64,000 nt of DNA, taken from positions 124,001 through 188,000 of the forward strand of contig NZ_AUFG01000001.1 in NCBI RefSeq assembly GCF_000426385.1. The letters run 5' to 3'. The first letter of the stretch is position 1. Each line of letters opens with the position of its first letter. This document shows positions 49,527 through 60,715 of the stretch, piece by piece. Source of the stretch: Arsenicicoccus bolidensis DSM 15745 (GTDB lineage: Bacteria > Actinomycetota > Actinomycetes > Actinomycetales > Dermatophilaceae). The position numbers and the translations under genes are program-made. The notes below the pieces were generated by a model that had not been told where the DNA came from, searched no databases, and worked only from the letters and a program-made list of their open reading frames with translations.

Positions 49527-49936
49527 TGGCCACCCGCGCCGACCGCCGAGGGGGTTTCCTGCGCCGGGCGCTGCACCGGATGGTCCAGCCGGCCGAGGAG
49601 ATCGAGGACGACGAGCTGCGCTCGGACTCCGACAGGCTCGGCGTGACCTGCATCGCCGAGCTCGTCGACCGCGAGGTCGCGACGGTCTCCGGGGCGGTCC
49701 GCTCCACGACCCTGAGCCCCGAGGGCACGGTCCCTGCCCTCAAGGCCGAGATCTATGACGGCACCCAGCGGCTCCAGCTCATCTGGCTCGGCCGGCGCCG
49801 CATCGCGGGCATCCGCCCCGGCACCTACCTCACGGCCCAGGGCCGCGTCTGCCGGGTCGACGGCGTCCCCACCATCTACAACCCGCGCTACGAGCTGCTG
49901 CCCGGGCGCGGCACGCCGACCGCCGGGGGGCACTGA
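49526..49936 (+). CDS. OB-fold nucleic-acid-binding protein
   Basis: 136-residue OB-fold protein: VDREVATVSGAVRSTTLSP, AEIYDGTQRLQLIWLGRRRI and GTYLTAQGRVCRVDGVPTIYNPRYEL resemble the Rv2694c family between DUF3710 and DUF3159. The N-terminal basic region (RADRRGGFLRRALHRMVQ) may contact nucleic acid. ATG overlaps the preceding stop by 1 nt. Binding target unknown. Confidence 0.83.
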   Translation: MATRADRRGGFLRRALHRMVQPAEEIEDDELRSDSDRLGVTCIAELVDREVATVSGAVRSTTLSPEGTVPALKAEIYDGTQRLQLIWLGRRRIAGIRPGTYLTAQGRVCRVDGVPTIYNPRYELLPGRGTPTAGGH

Positions 49937-49938
49937 CC

Positions 49939-50613
49939 GTGGCCGGCGACGTCGAGACCGTCGAGCACCTGATCCGCACCCGGCTGGCCACCGCCGTCGG
50001 AGGCCTGCGCGGGTCGTTCGAGGCTGCGCTGCCCACCATCGCCTTCGTCGTGGTGTGGCTCGTCACGAGCGACGTGCGCACCGCGGTGATCGCCTCGCTC
50101 GTTCCCGTGGCGATCCTGCTCCTGCTGCGTCTCGCCCAGCGCCAGACGCCGCAGTACGTCCTGTCCAGCCTGGTCGCGACCGCCCTGGCGGCCTTCTTCG
50201 CCCTGCGGTCGGGGCGGGCCGAGGATGCCTTCCTACCCGGTATGGCGGTCAGCGCCGCGTATCTCGCCGGCACCCTCCTGTCGATCCTCGGGCGCGTCCC
50301 GGCCGTCGGCTTCCTGGTGGCCATCGGTGACCCCGGCTACCGAGAGGACCCGCTCGGGTGGCGCCGCAACGCCCCCCTCGTGCGGGTGAGCGCGCGCCTG
50401 ACCTGGGTGCTCGTCGGGTTGTTCGCGCTACGCCTGATCGTGATGGTCCCGCTCTACCTCGCCGGGCAGGTGGCCGCGCTCGGCATCGCCAAGATCGCGC
50501 TGGGGTGGCCGGCCTATCTCGCCGCCATCGCGGTGATGGGCCTGATCCTGGTCAGGGGCGCGACGCCGGTGGAGCGCCACGAGCTGGAGCACGAGGCCGA
50601 CCGCCAGCTCTGA
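49939..50613 (+). CDS. DUF3159 family membrane protein
   Basis: 224-residue membrane protein with about five to six hydrophobic segments, including VIASLVPVAILLLLRL and LAAIAVMGLILV. Family motif FEAALPTIAFVVVWLVT, then GYREDPLGWRRNAPLVRV in the second half. Homologue of Rv2693c. Possibly involved in membrane or ion homeostasis, inferred only from the adjacent RCK/permease genes. GTG start 2 nt after the OB-fold gene; same operon as DUF3710. Confidence 0.88.
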   Translation: MAGDVETVEHLIRTRLATAVGGLRGSFEAALPTIAFVVVWLVTSDVRTAVIASLVPVAILLLLRLAQRQTPQYVLSSLVATALAAFFALRSGRAEDAFLPGMAVSAAYLAGTLLSILGRVPAVGFLVAIGDPGYREDPLGWRRNAPLVRVSARLTWVLVGLFALRLIVMVPLYLAGQVAALGIAKIALGWPAYLAAIAVMGLILVRGATPVERHELEHEADRQL

Positions 50614-50937
50614 CGGTCAGGAGCGACCGCGGTTCGTCGACCCCGCGCTGCGAGCGCGATGCGTGACCGGACGTGCTCGCGGGCCGGCGTTGTCGGCGCG
50701 GTGCGAGGCGGCGGCGGTCGTCATACGGCCAGAAAAGGGCTCGGAGGCCACCCAGGCTCAAGACCCGCCCCCGGTAGGTCCATCAGCCTGGGGAACGAAG
50801 GCCGGTCGATGTGACGGCCGGGGGTAGGTGTGTCGGCGAGGCGGGGCGGGAGTGCGAACCCGGGCGGATGTGCCTACCTCAGGCGGGCACATCGACCTGG
50901 CGTGCGAAGCCGGGCGGATGTGACGACCTGAGGTAGG
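50614..50937. repeat. intergenic repeat region with a 21-bp direct repeat and inverted repeats
   Basis: No gene was found in this 324-bp convergent gap. A 21-bp unit (GTGCGAA-C/G-CCGGGCGGATGTG) occurs at 50852-50872 and 50902-50922 with one mismatch and 50-bp spacing; a degenerate copy is at 50796-50814. Inverted repeats GATGTGCC / GGCACATC (50867-50874, 50886-50893) and CCTACCTCAGG / CCTGAGGTAGG (50873-50883, 50927-50937) overlap it. Could form alternative hairpins and may act as a terminator, or be a REP-like family. Confidence 0.7.
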
Positions 50938-51645
50938 TCAGTCGTCGTCGTCCTCGGCGTGGTCCACCTCGGTGCGCGGCTTGCGGTGCCCGGGGGAGAG
51001 CAGGTCCTCGAGGTGGTCCTCGACCTCCTGCACGGTCAGGAACAGCAGCTCGTCGCCGGCCTCCACCGAGTCGTCCCGCGTGGGCGCGATCGGCAGGCCG
51101 TCGCGGATGATCCCCACCAGCGCCGTGTCGCGGGGGAGGTCCACGTCACCGACGCGGCTCCCGGCATACGGGCTGTCCGAGGGGAGGGTGATCTCCACCA
51201 TCGTGGCCCCGCCCTTCTGGAAGGTGAAGATCTGGACCAGGTCGCCGATGCTCACGGCCTCCTCGACCAGCGCCGTCATGAGTCGCGGGGTGGAGACGGC
51301 CACGTCCACGCCCCAGGACTCGTCGAACATCCACTCGTTGCGGGGGTTGTTGACGCGGGCGACGGTGCGGGGCACGCCGAACTCGGTCTTGGCGAGCAGG
51401 GACACGACGAGGTTGGCCTTGTCGTCGCCGGTGGCCGCGACCACGACGTCGCAGTCGGCGAGCCCCGCCTCGGTCAGCGAGGTGATCTCGCAGGCGTCGG
51501 CCAGCAGCCAGGAGGCCTCAGGGACGCGGCTGGCCTGCACGTCGTCGGCGTCCTTGTCGACGAGCAGGACCTGGTGACCGTTGTGGAGCAGCTCGCGGGC
51601 GATGGAGCGACCCACGGACCCGGCTCCGGCGATGACGACGCGCAT
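50938..51645 (-). CDS. TrkA-family RCK potassium regulator (CeoC-like)
   Basis: 235-residue protein with an N-terminal NAD-binding Rossmann domain (MRVVIAGAGSVGRSIARELL) and a C-terminal TrkA_C domain (TLPSDSPYAGSRVGDVDLPRD, AGDELLFLTVQEVEDHLEDLL), plus an acidic tail DHAEDDDD. Regulates K+ transport by binding nucleotides. Homologue of Rv2692. Starts 14 nt after the stop of the second TrkA gene. Confidence 0.93.
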   Translation of the reverse strand: MRVVIAGAGSVGRSIARELLHNGHQVLLVDKDADDVQASRVPEASWLLADACEITSLTEAGLADCDVVVAATGDDKANLVVSLLAKTEFGVPRTVARVNNPRNEWMFDESWGVDVAVSTPRLMTALVEEAVSIGDLVQIFTFQKGGATMVEITLPSDSPYAGSRVGDVDLPRDTALVGIIRDGLPIAPTRDDSVEAGDELLFLTVQEVEDHLEDLLSPGHRKPRTEVDHAEDDDD

Positions 51646-51659
51646 GGGACTGGCTGACC

Positions 51660-52322
51660 TCACTCCGTGGGCGGCGCGGCGGCGAGCGCGCGCTCGATGG
51701 CTGGGATGTCCTCGGTGGTCGACAGGACCCGGACGATGTCGCCCTCCTGCAGCACGGTGTCCGGGCCGGGGAGCATCCCGACGCCGAGGCGGCTGAGGTA
51801 GGCGACCCGGGCGCCCGTGGCGGTCTCGACGGTGGACAGGCGCAGCCCGACCCAGCTGCGGTCGATCGCGACCTCGCTGAGGGCGACCTGGCCGCTGGGG
51901 TCGATGAACTCGGGGACGGAGCCCTGGGGCATGAGTCGTCGGACCACGCGGTCGACGGTCCACTGCACGGTCGCGACCGTGGGGATGCCGAGGCGCTGGT
52001 AGATCTCGGCGCGCCGCGGGTCGTAGATGCGGGCGACGACGTGCTCGACGCCGAAGGTCTCGCGGGCCACGCGGGCGGCGAGGATGTTGGAGTTGTCGCC
52101 GTTGCTGACGGCGGCGAAGGCGTAGGCCGACTCGATGCCGGCCTCCTTGAGCGTGTCGCGGTCGAAGCCGATGCCCTTGACCCGGCGACCCTCGAACCCG
52201 CGCCCCAGCCGACGGAACGCCGCGGCGTTCTGGTCCACGACGGCCACGTCGTGGCCGCGCTCCTCCAGGCTCAGCGCCAGGGTCGATCCGACTCGGCCGC
52301 AGCCCATGATCACGAAGTGCAC
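51660..52322 (-). CDS. TrkA-family RCK potassium regulator (CeoB-like)
   Basis: 220-residue protein with NAD-binding domain (MHFVIMGCGRVGSTLALSLEERGHDVAVVD) and TrkA_C domain (SEVAIDRSWVGLRLSTVETATG, LQEGDIVRVLSTTEDI). Homologue of Rv2691. Neither TrkG nor TrkH pore protein is in the window; the divergent KimA-like permease is the probable partner. GTG 52322 has TAGCGT 6 nt upstream, so leaderless. Confidence 0.93.
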   Translation of the reverse strand: MHFVIMGCGRVGSTLALSLEERGHDVAVVDQNAAAFRRLGRGFEGRRVKGIGFDRDTLKEAGIESAYAFAAVSNGDNSNILAARVARETFGVEHVVARIYDPRRAEIYQRLGIPTVATVQWTVDRVVRRLMPQGSVPEFIDPSGQVALSEVAIDRSWVGLRLSTVETATGARVAYLSRLGVGMLPGPDTVLQEGDIVRVLSTTEDIPAIERALAAAPPTE

Positions 52323-52328
52323 GTGAGA

Positions 52329-52334
52329 ACGCTA
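52329..52334 (-). promoter_or_regulatory. -10 hexamer (TAGCGT) of ceoB-like gene
   Basis: Minus-strand TAGCGT ends 6 nt before the GTG at 52322. Confidence 0.45.
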
Positions 52335-52387
52335 CACCGGGCGCGCCCACCGTCCGGGGCCGCGCCACCGTCACCGCCCGGCGGGCC

Positions 52388-52393
52388 TACAGT
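52388..52393 (+). promoter_or_regulatory. -10 hexamer (TACAGT) of the KimA-like gene
   Basis: TACAGT ends 7 nt before GTG 52401. The two divergent -10 boxes are only 53 bp apart, so the -35 regions overlap and joint control is likely. Confidence 0.5.
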
Positions 52394-52400
52394 TGTCGTC

Positions 52401-54437
52401 GTGTCAGATCTAGGTCGTGCGCTCAAGCGCGTCGTCGTCGGCCCCGCCATGAGGTCGGACAAGCTGGGCGAGACGCTCCTGCCGAAGAAGCTGGCCCTCC
52501 CCATCTTCGCCAGCGACGCTCTGTCGTCCGTGGCCTACGCCCCCGACGAGATCTTCCTGACCCTGGCCCTGGCGGGCGGGGCGTTCGCGACCACCCACTC
52601 CTGGCAGATCGGGCTCGGCGTCGTCTTCGTGATGGTCGTCGTGGTCATGTCCTACCGGCAGAACGTCCACGCCTATCCCAGCGGCGGCGGCGACTACGAG
52701 GTCGCCAACGAGAACCTCGGGCCCTGGGCCGGCCTGGGCGTCGCGAGCGCGCTGCTCGTGGACTACGTCCTCACGGTGGCCGTCTCGATCTCGTCCGGCG
52801 TCCAGAACGCCACCGCCGCCATACCCGGTCTGGACGGGCACGAGATGCCGGTCGCGGTGGCCCTCATCGTCCTGCTGACCGCGATGAACCTGCGGGGGGT
52901 CCGCGAGTCCGGCAAGGCCTTCGCCATCCCGGTCTACGCCTTCATGCTCGCCATCATCGGGATGGCGGTGTGGGGCATGGTGCGCTCGGCGAGCGGGTCG
53001 CTGCCCCAGGCCGAGAGCGCCAGGTTCGAGCTGCTGCCGGAACACGGTTACGAGGGGCTGACCGGCGTGGCGCTGGTGTTCCTGCTGCTGCGTGCGTTCA
53101 GCTCGGGCTGCGCGGCGCTCACGGGCGTCGAGGCGATCTCCAACGGCGTCCCGGCGTTCGAGAAGCCCAAGTCCCGCAACGCGGCGACCACCCTGCTGCT
53201 CATGGGCACCCTGTCCGTGACCATGCTCATGTCGATCGTCTACCTCGCGATCCAGACCGGGGTCAAGTATGCCGAGAACCCCCAGGAGCAGCTGCTCCTG
53301 AACGGCCAGCACGTCGGCCCGGACTACGTCCAGCACACGATCATCGGGCAGCTCGCCCTGGCGGTGTTCGACAACTTCCCGCTCGGCGTCGTGCTCGTGT
53401 CGACCGTCACCGGCCTCATCCTCATCTTGGCCGCCAACACGGCCTTCAACGGCTTCCCGGTCCTCGGCTCGATCCTCGCCAAGGACGGCTATCTGCCGCG
53501 CCAGCTGCACAACCGCGGCGACCGTCTCGCCTACTCCAACGGCATCATGATCCTGGCGGCCGCCGCGATCGTCCTGGTGGTGATCTTCAACGCGGAGGTC
53601 ACCAAGCTCATCCAGCTCTACATCGTCGGGGTGTTCGTGTCGTTCACCCTGAGCCAGATCGGCATGATCCGGCACTGGAACCGCCTGCTGCGCGGCGACA
53701 CCGACGCCAAGCAGCGGCGGCAGTACCGCACGAGCCGCGTCGTCAACTACGTCGGTGCCTTCATGTCCGGGTCGGTGCTGCTCGTCGTCCTCGTCACCAA
53801 GTTCGCCGCCGGTGCCAAGTACGCCATCCTCGCCATGGTCGTGCTGTTCGTGATGATGAAGGCCATCCGCCGTCACTACTCGCACGTCAGCCGTGAGCTG
53901 GCCGTCCCCGAGGACGACACGCTCGAGGGTCGTCTGCCGTCACGCGTCCACGCCGTCGTCCTGGTCTCGAAGGTGCACAAGCCGACCCTGCGCGCCCTGG
54001 CCTACGCCCGCGCCTCGCGCCCCTCGACCCTCGAGGCGATCACCGTGGCCGTCGACCCCGAGGAGGGCGAGCGCCTCCAGGAGGAGTGGCTGCGTCGCGG
54101 GATCCCCGTCCCCCTCAAGGTCCTCGACTCGCCCTACCGCGAGATCACCCGCCCGGTCCTCGGCTACATCGCGTCGATCCGGCGCACCTCGCCCCGCGAC
54201 CTGGTGATGGTCTTCGTCCCGGAGTACGTCCTGGGCCGGTGGTGGGAGTCGATCCTGCACAACCAGAGCGCGTTCCGCATCAAGAGCCGGCTGCTGTTCA
54301 TGCCCGGCGTGATGATGACCAGCGTCCCCTACCAGCTCCGCTCGTCCGACGACCTGCGCGACGAGATCGACGCGGCGACCGCCGCCCAGGACCGCGGCCG
54401 CGGCCTGGTCCACGCCGAGGAAGGCCCCACCCCGTGA
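52401..54437 (+). CDS. KimA-like APC-superfamily potassium permease
   Basis: 678-residue membrane transporter. The N-terminal transport domain (about 1-490, some 12 membrane segments) closely resembles B. subtilis KimA (YdaO): LPIFASDALSSVAYAPDEIF, SYRQNVHAYPSGGGDYEVANENLG, LLVDYVLTVAVSISSGVQNATAA, and NTAFNGFPVLGSILAKDG. A cytoplasmic domain (about 500-678) follows. KimA imports K+ with H+ and is inhibited by c-di-AMP; regulation here is inferred. Homologue of Rv2690c. Divergent from two RCK proteins, suggesting a potassium module. Confidence 0.88.
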   Translation: MSDLGRALKRVVVGPAMRSDKLGETLLPKKLALPIFASDALSSVAYAPDEIFLTLALAGGAFATTHSWQIGLGVVFVMVVVVMSYRQNVHAYPSGGGDYEVANENLGPWAGLGVASALLVDYVLTVAVSISSGVQNATAAIPGLDGHEMPVAVALIVLLTAMNLRGVRESGKAFAIPVYAFMLAIIGMAVWGMVRSASGSLPQAESARFELLPEHGYEGLTGVALVFLLLRAFSSGCAALTGVEAISNGVPAFEKPKSRNAATTLLLMGTLSVTMLMSIVYLAIQTGVKYAENPQEQLLLNGQHVGPDYVQHTIIGQLALAVFDNFPLGVVLVSTVTGLILILAANTAFNGFPVLGSILAKDGYLPRQLHNRGDRLAYSNGIMILAAAAIVLVVIFNAEVTKLIQLYIVGVFVSFTLSQIGMIRHWNRLLRGDTDAKQRRQYRTSRVVNYVGAFMSGSVLLVVLVTKFAAGAKYAILAMVVLFVMMKAIRRHYSHVSRELAVPEDDTLEGRLPSRVHAVVLVSKVHKPTLRALAYARASRPSTLEAITVAVDPEEGERLQEEWLRRGIPVPLKVLDSPYREITRPVLGYIASIRRTSPRDLVMVFVPEYVLGRWWESILHNQSAFRIKSRLLFMPGVMMTSVPYQLRSSDDLRDEIDAATAAQDRGRGLVHAEEGPTP

Positions 54438-55900
54438 GCGGACCCCACCGCACCCCCAAGAGCTCGTCCGGCCGCCCTGGAGCGTCCTCCGGCAGGAGGC
54501 ACGGCACGAGGGCCGGCAAGGACGCGGGTCGCGGGCAGCGGACCTCGCCCGCGCGCGAGCGTCGCGTCAAGGGGGAGTCGCTGGTCGGCACCGAGGCCGA
54601 GCTCGAGATCGGCAACGTCGGGCACGGCGGGTTCTGCGTCGGGCGCCTCGACGGCCGCGTCGTCTTCGTCCGGCACTCGCTGCCGGGCGAGCGGGTGCGC
54701 GTCCGCATCACCGAGGGCGGCACGGGCGACCGGTTCCTGCGGGCGGACGCGGTCGAGGTCCTCGAGCCCTCGCCGCACCGGGTGACCCCGCCCTGCCCGT
54801 ATGCCGGTCCCGGCCGCTGCGGGGGCTGCGACTGGCAGCACGCCTCGCTGGAGCACCAGCGCGAGCTCAAGGCCGCGGTGGTGCACGAGCAGCTGGACCG
54901 TCTCGCCGGGCTCGACGTCGAGGGCATCGTCGTCGAGCCCCTCGACGGCACCGGACCCGACGACGGGCTCGACTGGCGCACGCGCGTCGAGTTCGCCGTC
55001 ACCGAGGACGGCCACGCGGGGCTGCGCCGGCACCGCTCGCACGAGGTCGAGGTCATCGACGACTGCCTCATCGCCACCCGCCCCGTGATCGCCAGCGGCG
55101 TGCTGACCACCTCCTGGGAGGGGTGCACCGGCGTCGACGTCGTCGACGCCTCGGGACTCGAGGAGGCCGTGCTCGTCCCGCTGCACGCCGACGGCACGGC
55201 CGGCGCCGACCCCACGGTCCTGGAGCTGGTCGCGTTCGAGGACTGGGAGCACGGCTTCGAGGTGGCGGCGCGCGGCTTCTGGCAGGTCCACCCGGGCGCC
55301 GCCACGACCTTCCTGTCCGAGGTGGTCGAGATGCTCGACCCCGTCGAGGGGGAGCACGCGCTCGACCTCTACTGCGGCGTGGGGCTGTTCGCCGCCGGGC
55401 TCGGCGACGCCGTGGGGGAGTCCGGGCACGTGCTGGCCATCGAGGCCGACGCCAAGGCCGTGGACCATGCCCTCGACAACCTCGCCGAGCACGCCAACGT
55501 CGAGGTGCGGCAGGGCCGCGTCGACGCGGTGCTGGGGCAGGCGGCGCGCGGCGGCATAGGAGCCGACCTGGTCGTCCTCGACCCGCCACGCTCCGGAGCC
55601 GGTCGGAGGGTGATGGAGCAGATCGCCCAGCTCGGGCCGCGGGCCGTGGCGTACGTCGCGTGCGACCCGTCCGCGCTGGCGCGCGACCTGGCCATCGCCG
55701 AGGAGCTCGGCTACCGGCTCACCGACCTGCGGGCCTTCGACGCGTTCCCGATGACCAGCCACGTCGAGTGCATCGCGCTGCTCGAGCCGGCCGGCGACGA
55801 GGAGCTGGAGGACGACGAGGACGACGAGGACGACGAGGTGCTCGACAGCGACGCGCGAGCCGAGGCCGACGGCGACGGGACGAGCAGGAGCGTCCTCTGA
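54434..55900 (+). CDS. TrmA/RumA-family RNA (uracil-C5) methyltransferase
   Basis: 488-residue methyltransferase. N-terminal basic, disordered region (about 1-45) precedes the TRAM domain (GTEAELEIGNVGHGGFCVGRLDGRVVFVRHSLPGE). The [4Fe-4S] cysteines lie in PPCPYAGPGRCGGCDWQHAS; SAM-binding motifs RGFWQVHPGAATTFL and LDLYCGVGLFAAGLG; catalytic Cys in VAYVACDPSALARDL. Ends in a poly-Asp/Glu tail (EELEDDEDDEDDEVL). Homologue of Rv2689c. GTG overlaps the permease stop by 4 nt. Substrate rRNA or tRNA is not determinable. Confidence 0.93.
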   Translation: MSGPHRTPKSSSGRPGASSGRRHGTRAGKDAGRGQRTSPARERRVKGESLVGTEAELEIGNVGHGGFCVGRLDGRVVFVRHSLPGERVRVRITEGGTGDRFLRADAVEVLEPSPHRVTPPCPYAGPGRCGGCDWQHASLEHQRELKAAVVHEQLDRLAGLDVEGIVVEPLDGTGPDDGLDWRTRVEFAVTEDGHAGLRRHRSHEVEVIDDCLIATRPVIASGVLTTSWEGCTGVDVVDASGLEEAVLVPLHADGTAGADPTVLELVAFEDWEHGFEVAARGFWQVHPGAATTFLSEVVEMLDPVEGEHALDLYCGVGLFAAGLGDAVGESGHVLAIEADAKAVDHALDNLAEHANVEVRQGRVDAVLGQAARGGIGADLVVLDPPRSGAGRRVMEQIAQLGPRAVAYVACDPSALARDLAIAEELGYRLTDLRAFDAFPMTSHVECIALLEPAGDEELEDDEDDEDDEVLDSDARAEADGDGTSRSVL

Positions 55901-55983
55901 CCGGCGCCCAGGACCACCCTGCCCTCGCCCCGACGGCGCTGGTGGGGGACAATCGGCGGGAGCACCATCCCGCGTACGACAGG

Positions 55984-56001
55984 TGTCTTGACGTCAAGAC
56001 A
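55984..56001. promoter_or_regulatory. aconitase upstream palindrome 1
   Basis: Perfect 18-bp palindrome TGTCTTGACGTCAAGACA. Centre is at 55992.5, 33 bp (about three helical turns) from palindrome 2. Both share the TGTCT-GACGTC-AGACA framework. Regulator unknown. Confidence 0.7.
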
Positions 56002-56012
56002 TCACCGTGAGA

Positions 56013-56038
56013 TCGTTGTCTCGACGTCGAGACAACGA
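56013..56038. promoter_or_regulatory. aconitase upstream palindrome 2
   Basis: Perfect 26-bp palindrome (core TTGTCTCGACGTCGAGACAA) ending 21 bp before the aconitase GTG. Its position would overlap the transcription start or ribosome-binding region, so binding should repress. No regulator gene is adjacent. Confidence 0.72.
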
Positions 56039-56059
56039 CCCTTCGTGGAAGGAACAGGC

Positions 56060-58843
<2,784 letters not shown>

Positions 58844-58866
58844 CGACCCAGCGTCGTCCGGCTGGT

Positions 58867-58903
58867 CGTGGCCCGGTTCCTCCTCGAGGGGGACCGGGCC
58901 ACG
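58867..58903. terminator. terminator hairpin between acnA and the channel gene
   Basis: Perfect 11-bp inverted repeat (CGTGGCCCGGT, 58867-58877 and 58893-58903) with a 15-nt loop, between convergent genes; probably bidirectional. Confidence 0.72.
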
Positions 58904-58924
58904 GCCGTATGCCGTCCCGCGCCG

Positions 58925-60553
58925 TCACGCTGGGGGTCGGCAGGCGAGCCGCAGCTGCCCGAGCCCGGTGCGGGTGGCGGCGACCGCGATCCGGTCGCCG
59001 GGGCCGAACGCCTCGTCCGGCTCGTGCCAGACCCACGCGCCGCCCTCGCGCCGCACGGCGAGCAGCCGCACGTCGCCGCCCTGCGACAGCTGGGACGGCA
59101 GCACCCCCACCAGCCCGGCGTCCTCCTCGACCTGCAGCTCGGTGAGCAGGACCACCCGGCGCCCCACAGGGACGATCGTGGAGCGGGGACGCCCGAGGGC
59201 CGCCGCCACGAATGCCGGCGCGGTCAGCATGGACACCGACCGGGTCGCGCCGAGCTGCAGCCGACGCTCGACGCGGGTCGCGAGGTCGTCGTCGTAGAGC
59301 CGGGTCACGATACGCAGGTCCTCGCGGGCGGCCCTGGCCACCAGGGAGATCCCGAGGTTGACGGCGTCGTCGTCGGTCAGGGCCATGGCGGCGTCGCAGC
59401 GGTGGATGCCGGCCTCCTCGAGGGTGGAGGGGTCGCTCGCCTCGCCGATCACGACCGGCACCTTGAGGCGGCGGATCCGGTTGACGCCGTAGGCCTCCTC
59501 GTTGCGCTCGACCGCGACCACCGGGATCCCGCGCTCGCGCAGGCCCACGACCACGGCGGTGCCGATCCGGCCGAGCCCGCACACCACCACGTGGTGCCGG
59601 GGCCGCCCGCGGACGCTGCCCGTGAGGGTGGCGAGGCGCGAGCTGGTCAGGGCGTCGGTCATGACGGCCGTCAGGCCGGAGGCGAGCAGCAGGCCCATGA
59701 CCTGGATGACGATCGCCGTGAACCGCACCGTCAGCTCGGCGTCGTCCGGGTCGCCGTAGCCCGTCCCCGTCGCCGTGGTGAACGCGAGGTAGAGCGAGGT
59801 GAGCCAGTCCTTGCCGGCGGTGCTGTGGAAGTAGGCCGTGCTCGCGAGGATGACGCCGAGCAGGAGCAGGAGCACGATCCGCTGGCGCCGGTCCAGCAGT
59901 CGTGCGGCGCCGCCCAGGATCCCGCGGGTGCGGACCTGCCGGCCGTGGTGGCGGTGCTGCGTGCCGATGACCACGGCCGTCGCGTCGTCCGGGCGCACGT
60001 CTGCGCTCGCGCCGTGGGCGTCCGGGAGCGGCCCGCGCACGGGGTCCCCGAGGTCGGCCAGCACCTGCCCGGCGACCGATGTGCTGGGACCCACCACCAC
60101 GTCACGACCGCCGAGCCGCAGGGCCTGCACCTCGCCGTCGCCGATCGCGGCCCCGATGAAGGCCGGCGCCGCCAGCTGGGCGGGGGACAGGACGGTGCAG
60201 TCGCCGAGCAGCGGGGCGAGCCGCGAGCCGAACGCCGGGTTGACGACCTCGAGCACGATGGGGACGCGCCCGTCGGCATCCTCGACCGCCAGGGCCGTCC
60301 TCGTGGAGGCCACCTCGTCCCGGCCGAGGACGATGACGGCCCGCGCCCGGTGGACGCCGGCCTCGCGCAGGACCCGCTCGTCCGTGCGGGCCGCCTCGAC
60401 GACCGTGACGTCCCGGGCCCGCAGCTCCGCCACGACCATCGGGTCGGCCGTGGGCGGGACCACGACCACGGCGGCCGTGCGCGAGCGGGCCGGCTCCTCG
60501 ACCACGCGGACGGTCGTGGTCTCGACCCCGACGACGATGACGTGCTGCTCCAT
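58925..60553 (-). CDS. RCK-TM-RCK potassium channel family protein
   Basis: 542-residue protein with an unusual order: an N-terminal RCK-like domain (about 1-165; its Rossmann glycine loop is degenerate, VVGVETTTVRVV), then two membrane helices (about 218-240 and 272-300) with a pore loop TTATGTGYGDPDD, and a second RCK_N/C pair (VVVCGLGRIGTAVVVGLRERG, intact GxGxxG). Filter TGTGYGD differs from the usual TVGYGD. ATG 60553 has a TACGAT -10 hexamer 7 nt upstream. Probably a K+ or non-selective cation channel gated by nucleotides. Confidence 0.87.
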   Translation of the reverse strand: MEQHVIVVGVETTTVRVVEEPARSRTAAVVVVPPTADPMVVAELRARDVTVVEAARTDERVLREAGVHRARAVIVLGRDEVASTRTALAVEDADGRVPIVLEVVNPAFGSRLAPLLGDCTVLSPAQLAAPAFIGAAIGDGEVQALRLGGRDVVVGPSTSVAGQVLADLGDPVRGPLPDAHGASADVRPDDATAVVIGTQHRHHGRQVRTRGILGGAARLLDRRQRIVLLLLLGVILASTAYFHSTAGKDWLTSLYLAFTTATGTGYGDPDDAELTVRFTAIVIQVMGLLLASGLTAVMTDALTSSRLATLTGSVRGRPRHHVVVCGLGRIGTAVVVGLRERGIPVVAVERNEEAYGVNRIRRLKVPVVIGEASDPSTLEEAGIHRCDAAMALTDDDAVNLGISLVARAAREDLRIVTRLYDDDLATRVERRLQLGATRSVSMLTAPAFVAAALGRPRSTIVPVGRRVVLLTELQVEEDAGLVGVLPSQLSQGGDVRLLAVRREGGAWVWHEPDEAFGPGDRIAVAATRTGLGQLRLACRPPA

Positions 60554-60560
60554 GGTCCGC

Positions 60561-60566
60561 ATCGTA
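60561..60566 (-). promoter_or_regulatory. -10 hexamer (TACGAT) of the channel gene
   Basis: Minus-strand TACGAT ends 7 nt before the ATG at 60553. Confidence 0.45.
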
Positions 60567-60715
60567 GGGGGCGCCACCGACAGACGGCCGGCCCCGCGAG
60601 CCGTCGCCGGGACGGTCCCTCGCTGGGAACGAGCCGGGCGTTTCGCCCATTCGGGTGCTGACGTGAGGGGCGGGTCCGGCATACGGTCACGCAACCCCCA
60701 ACGAAAGGCTCTGCC

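Noticed and set aside
55988-56059. N-terminal extension of aconitase starting at 55988
   Set aside because: It would translate the operator palindromes and lacks homology; GTG 56060 has a proper ribosome-binding site.
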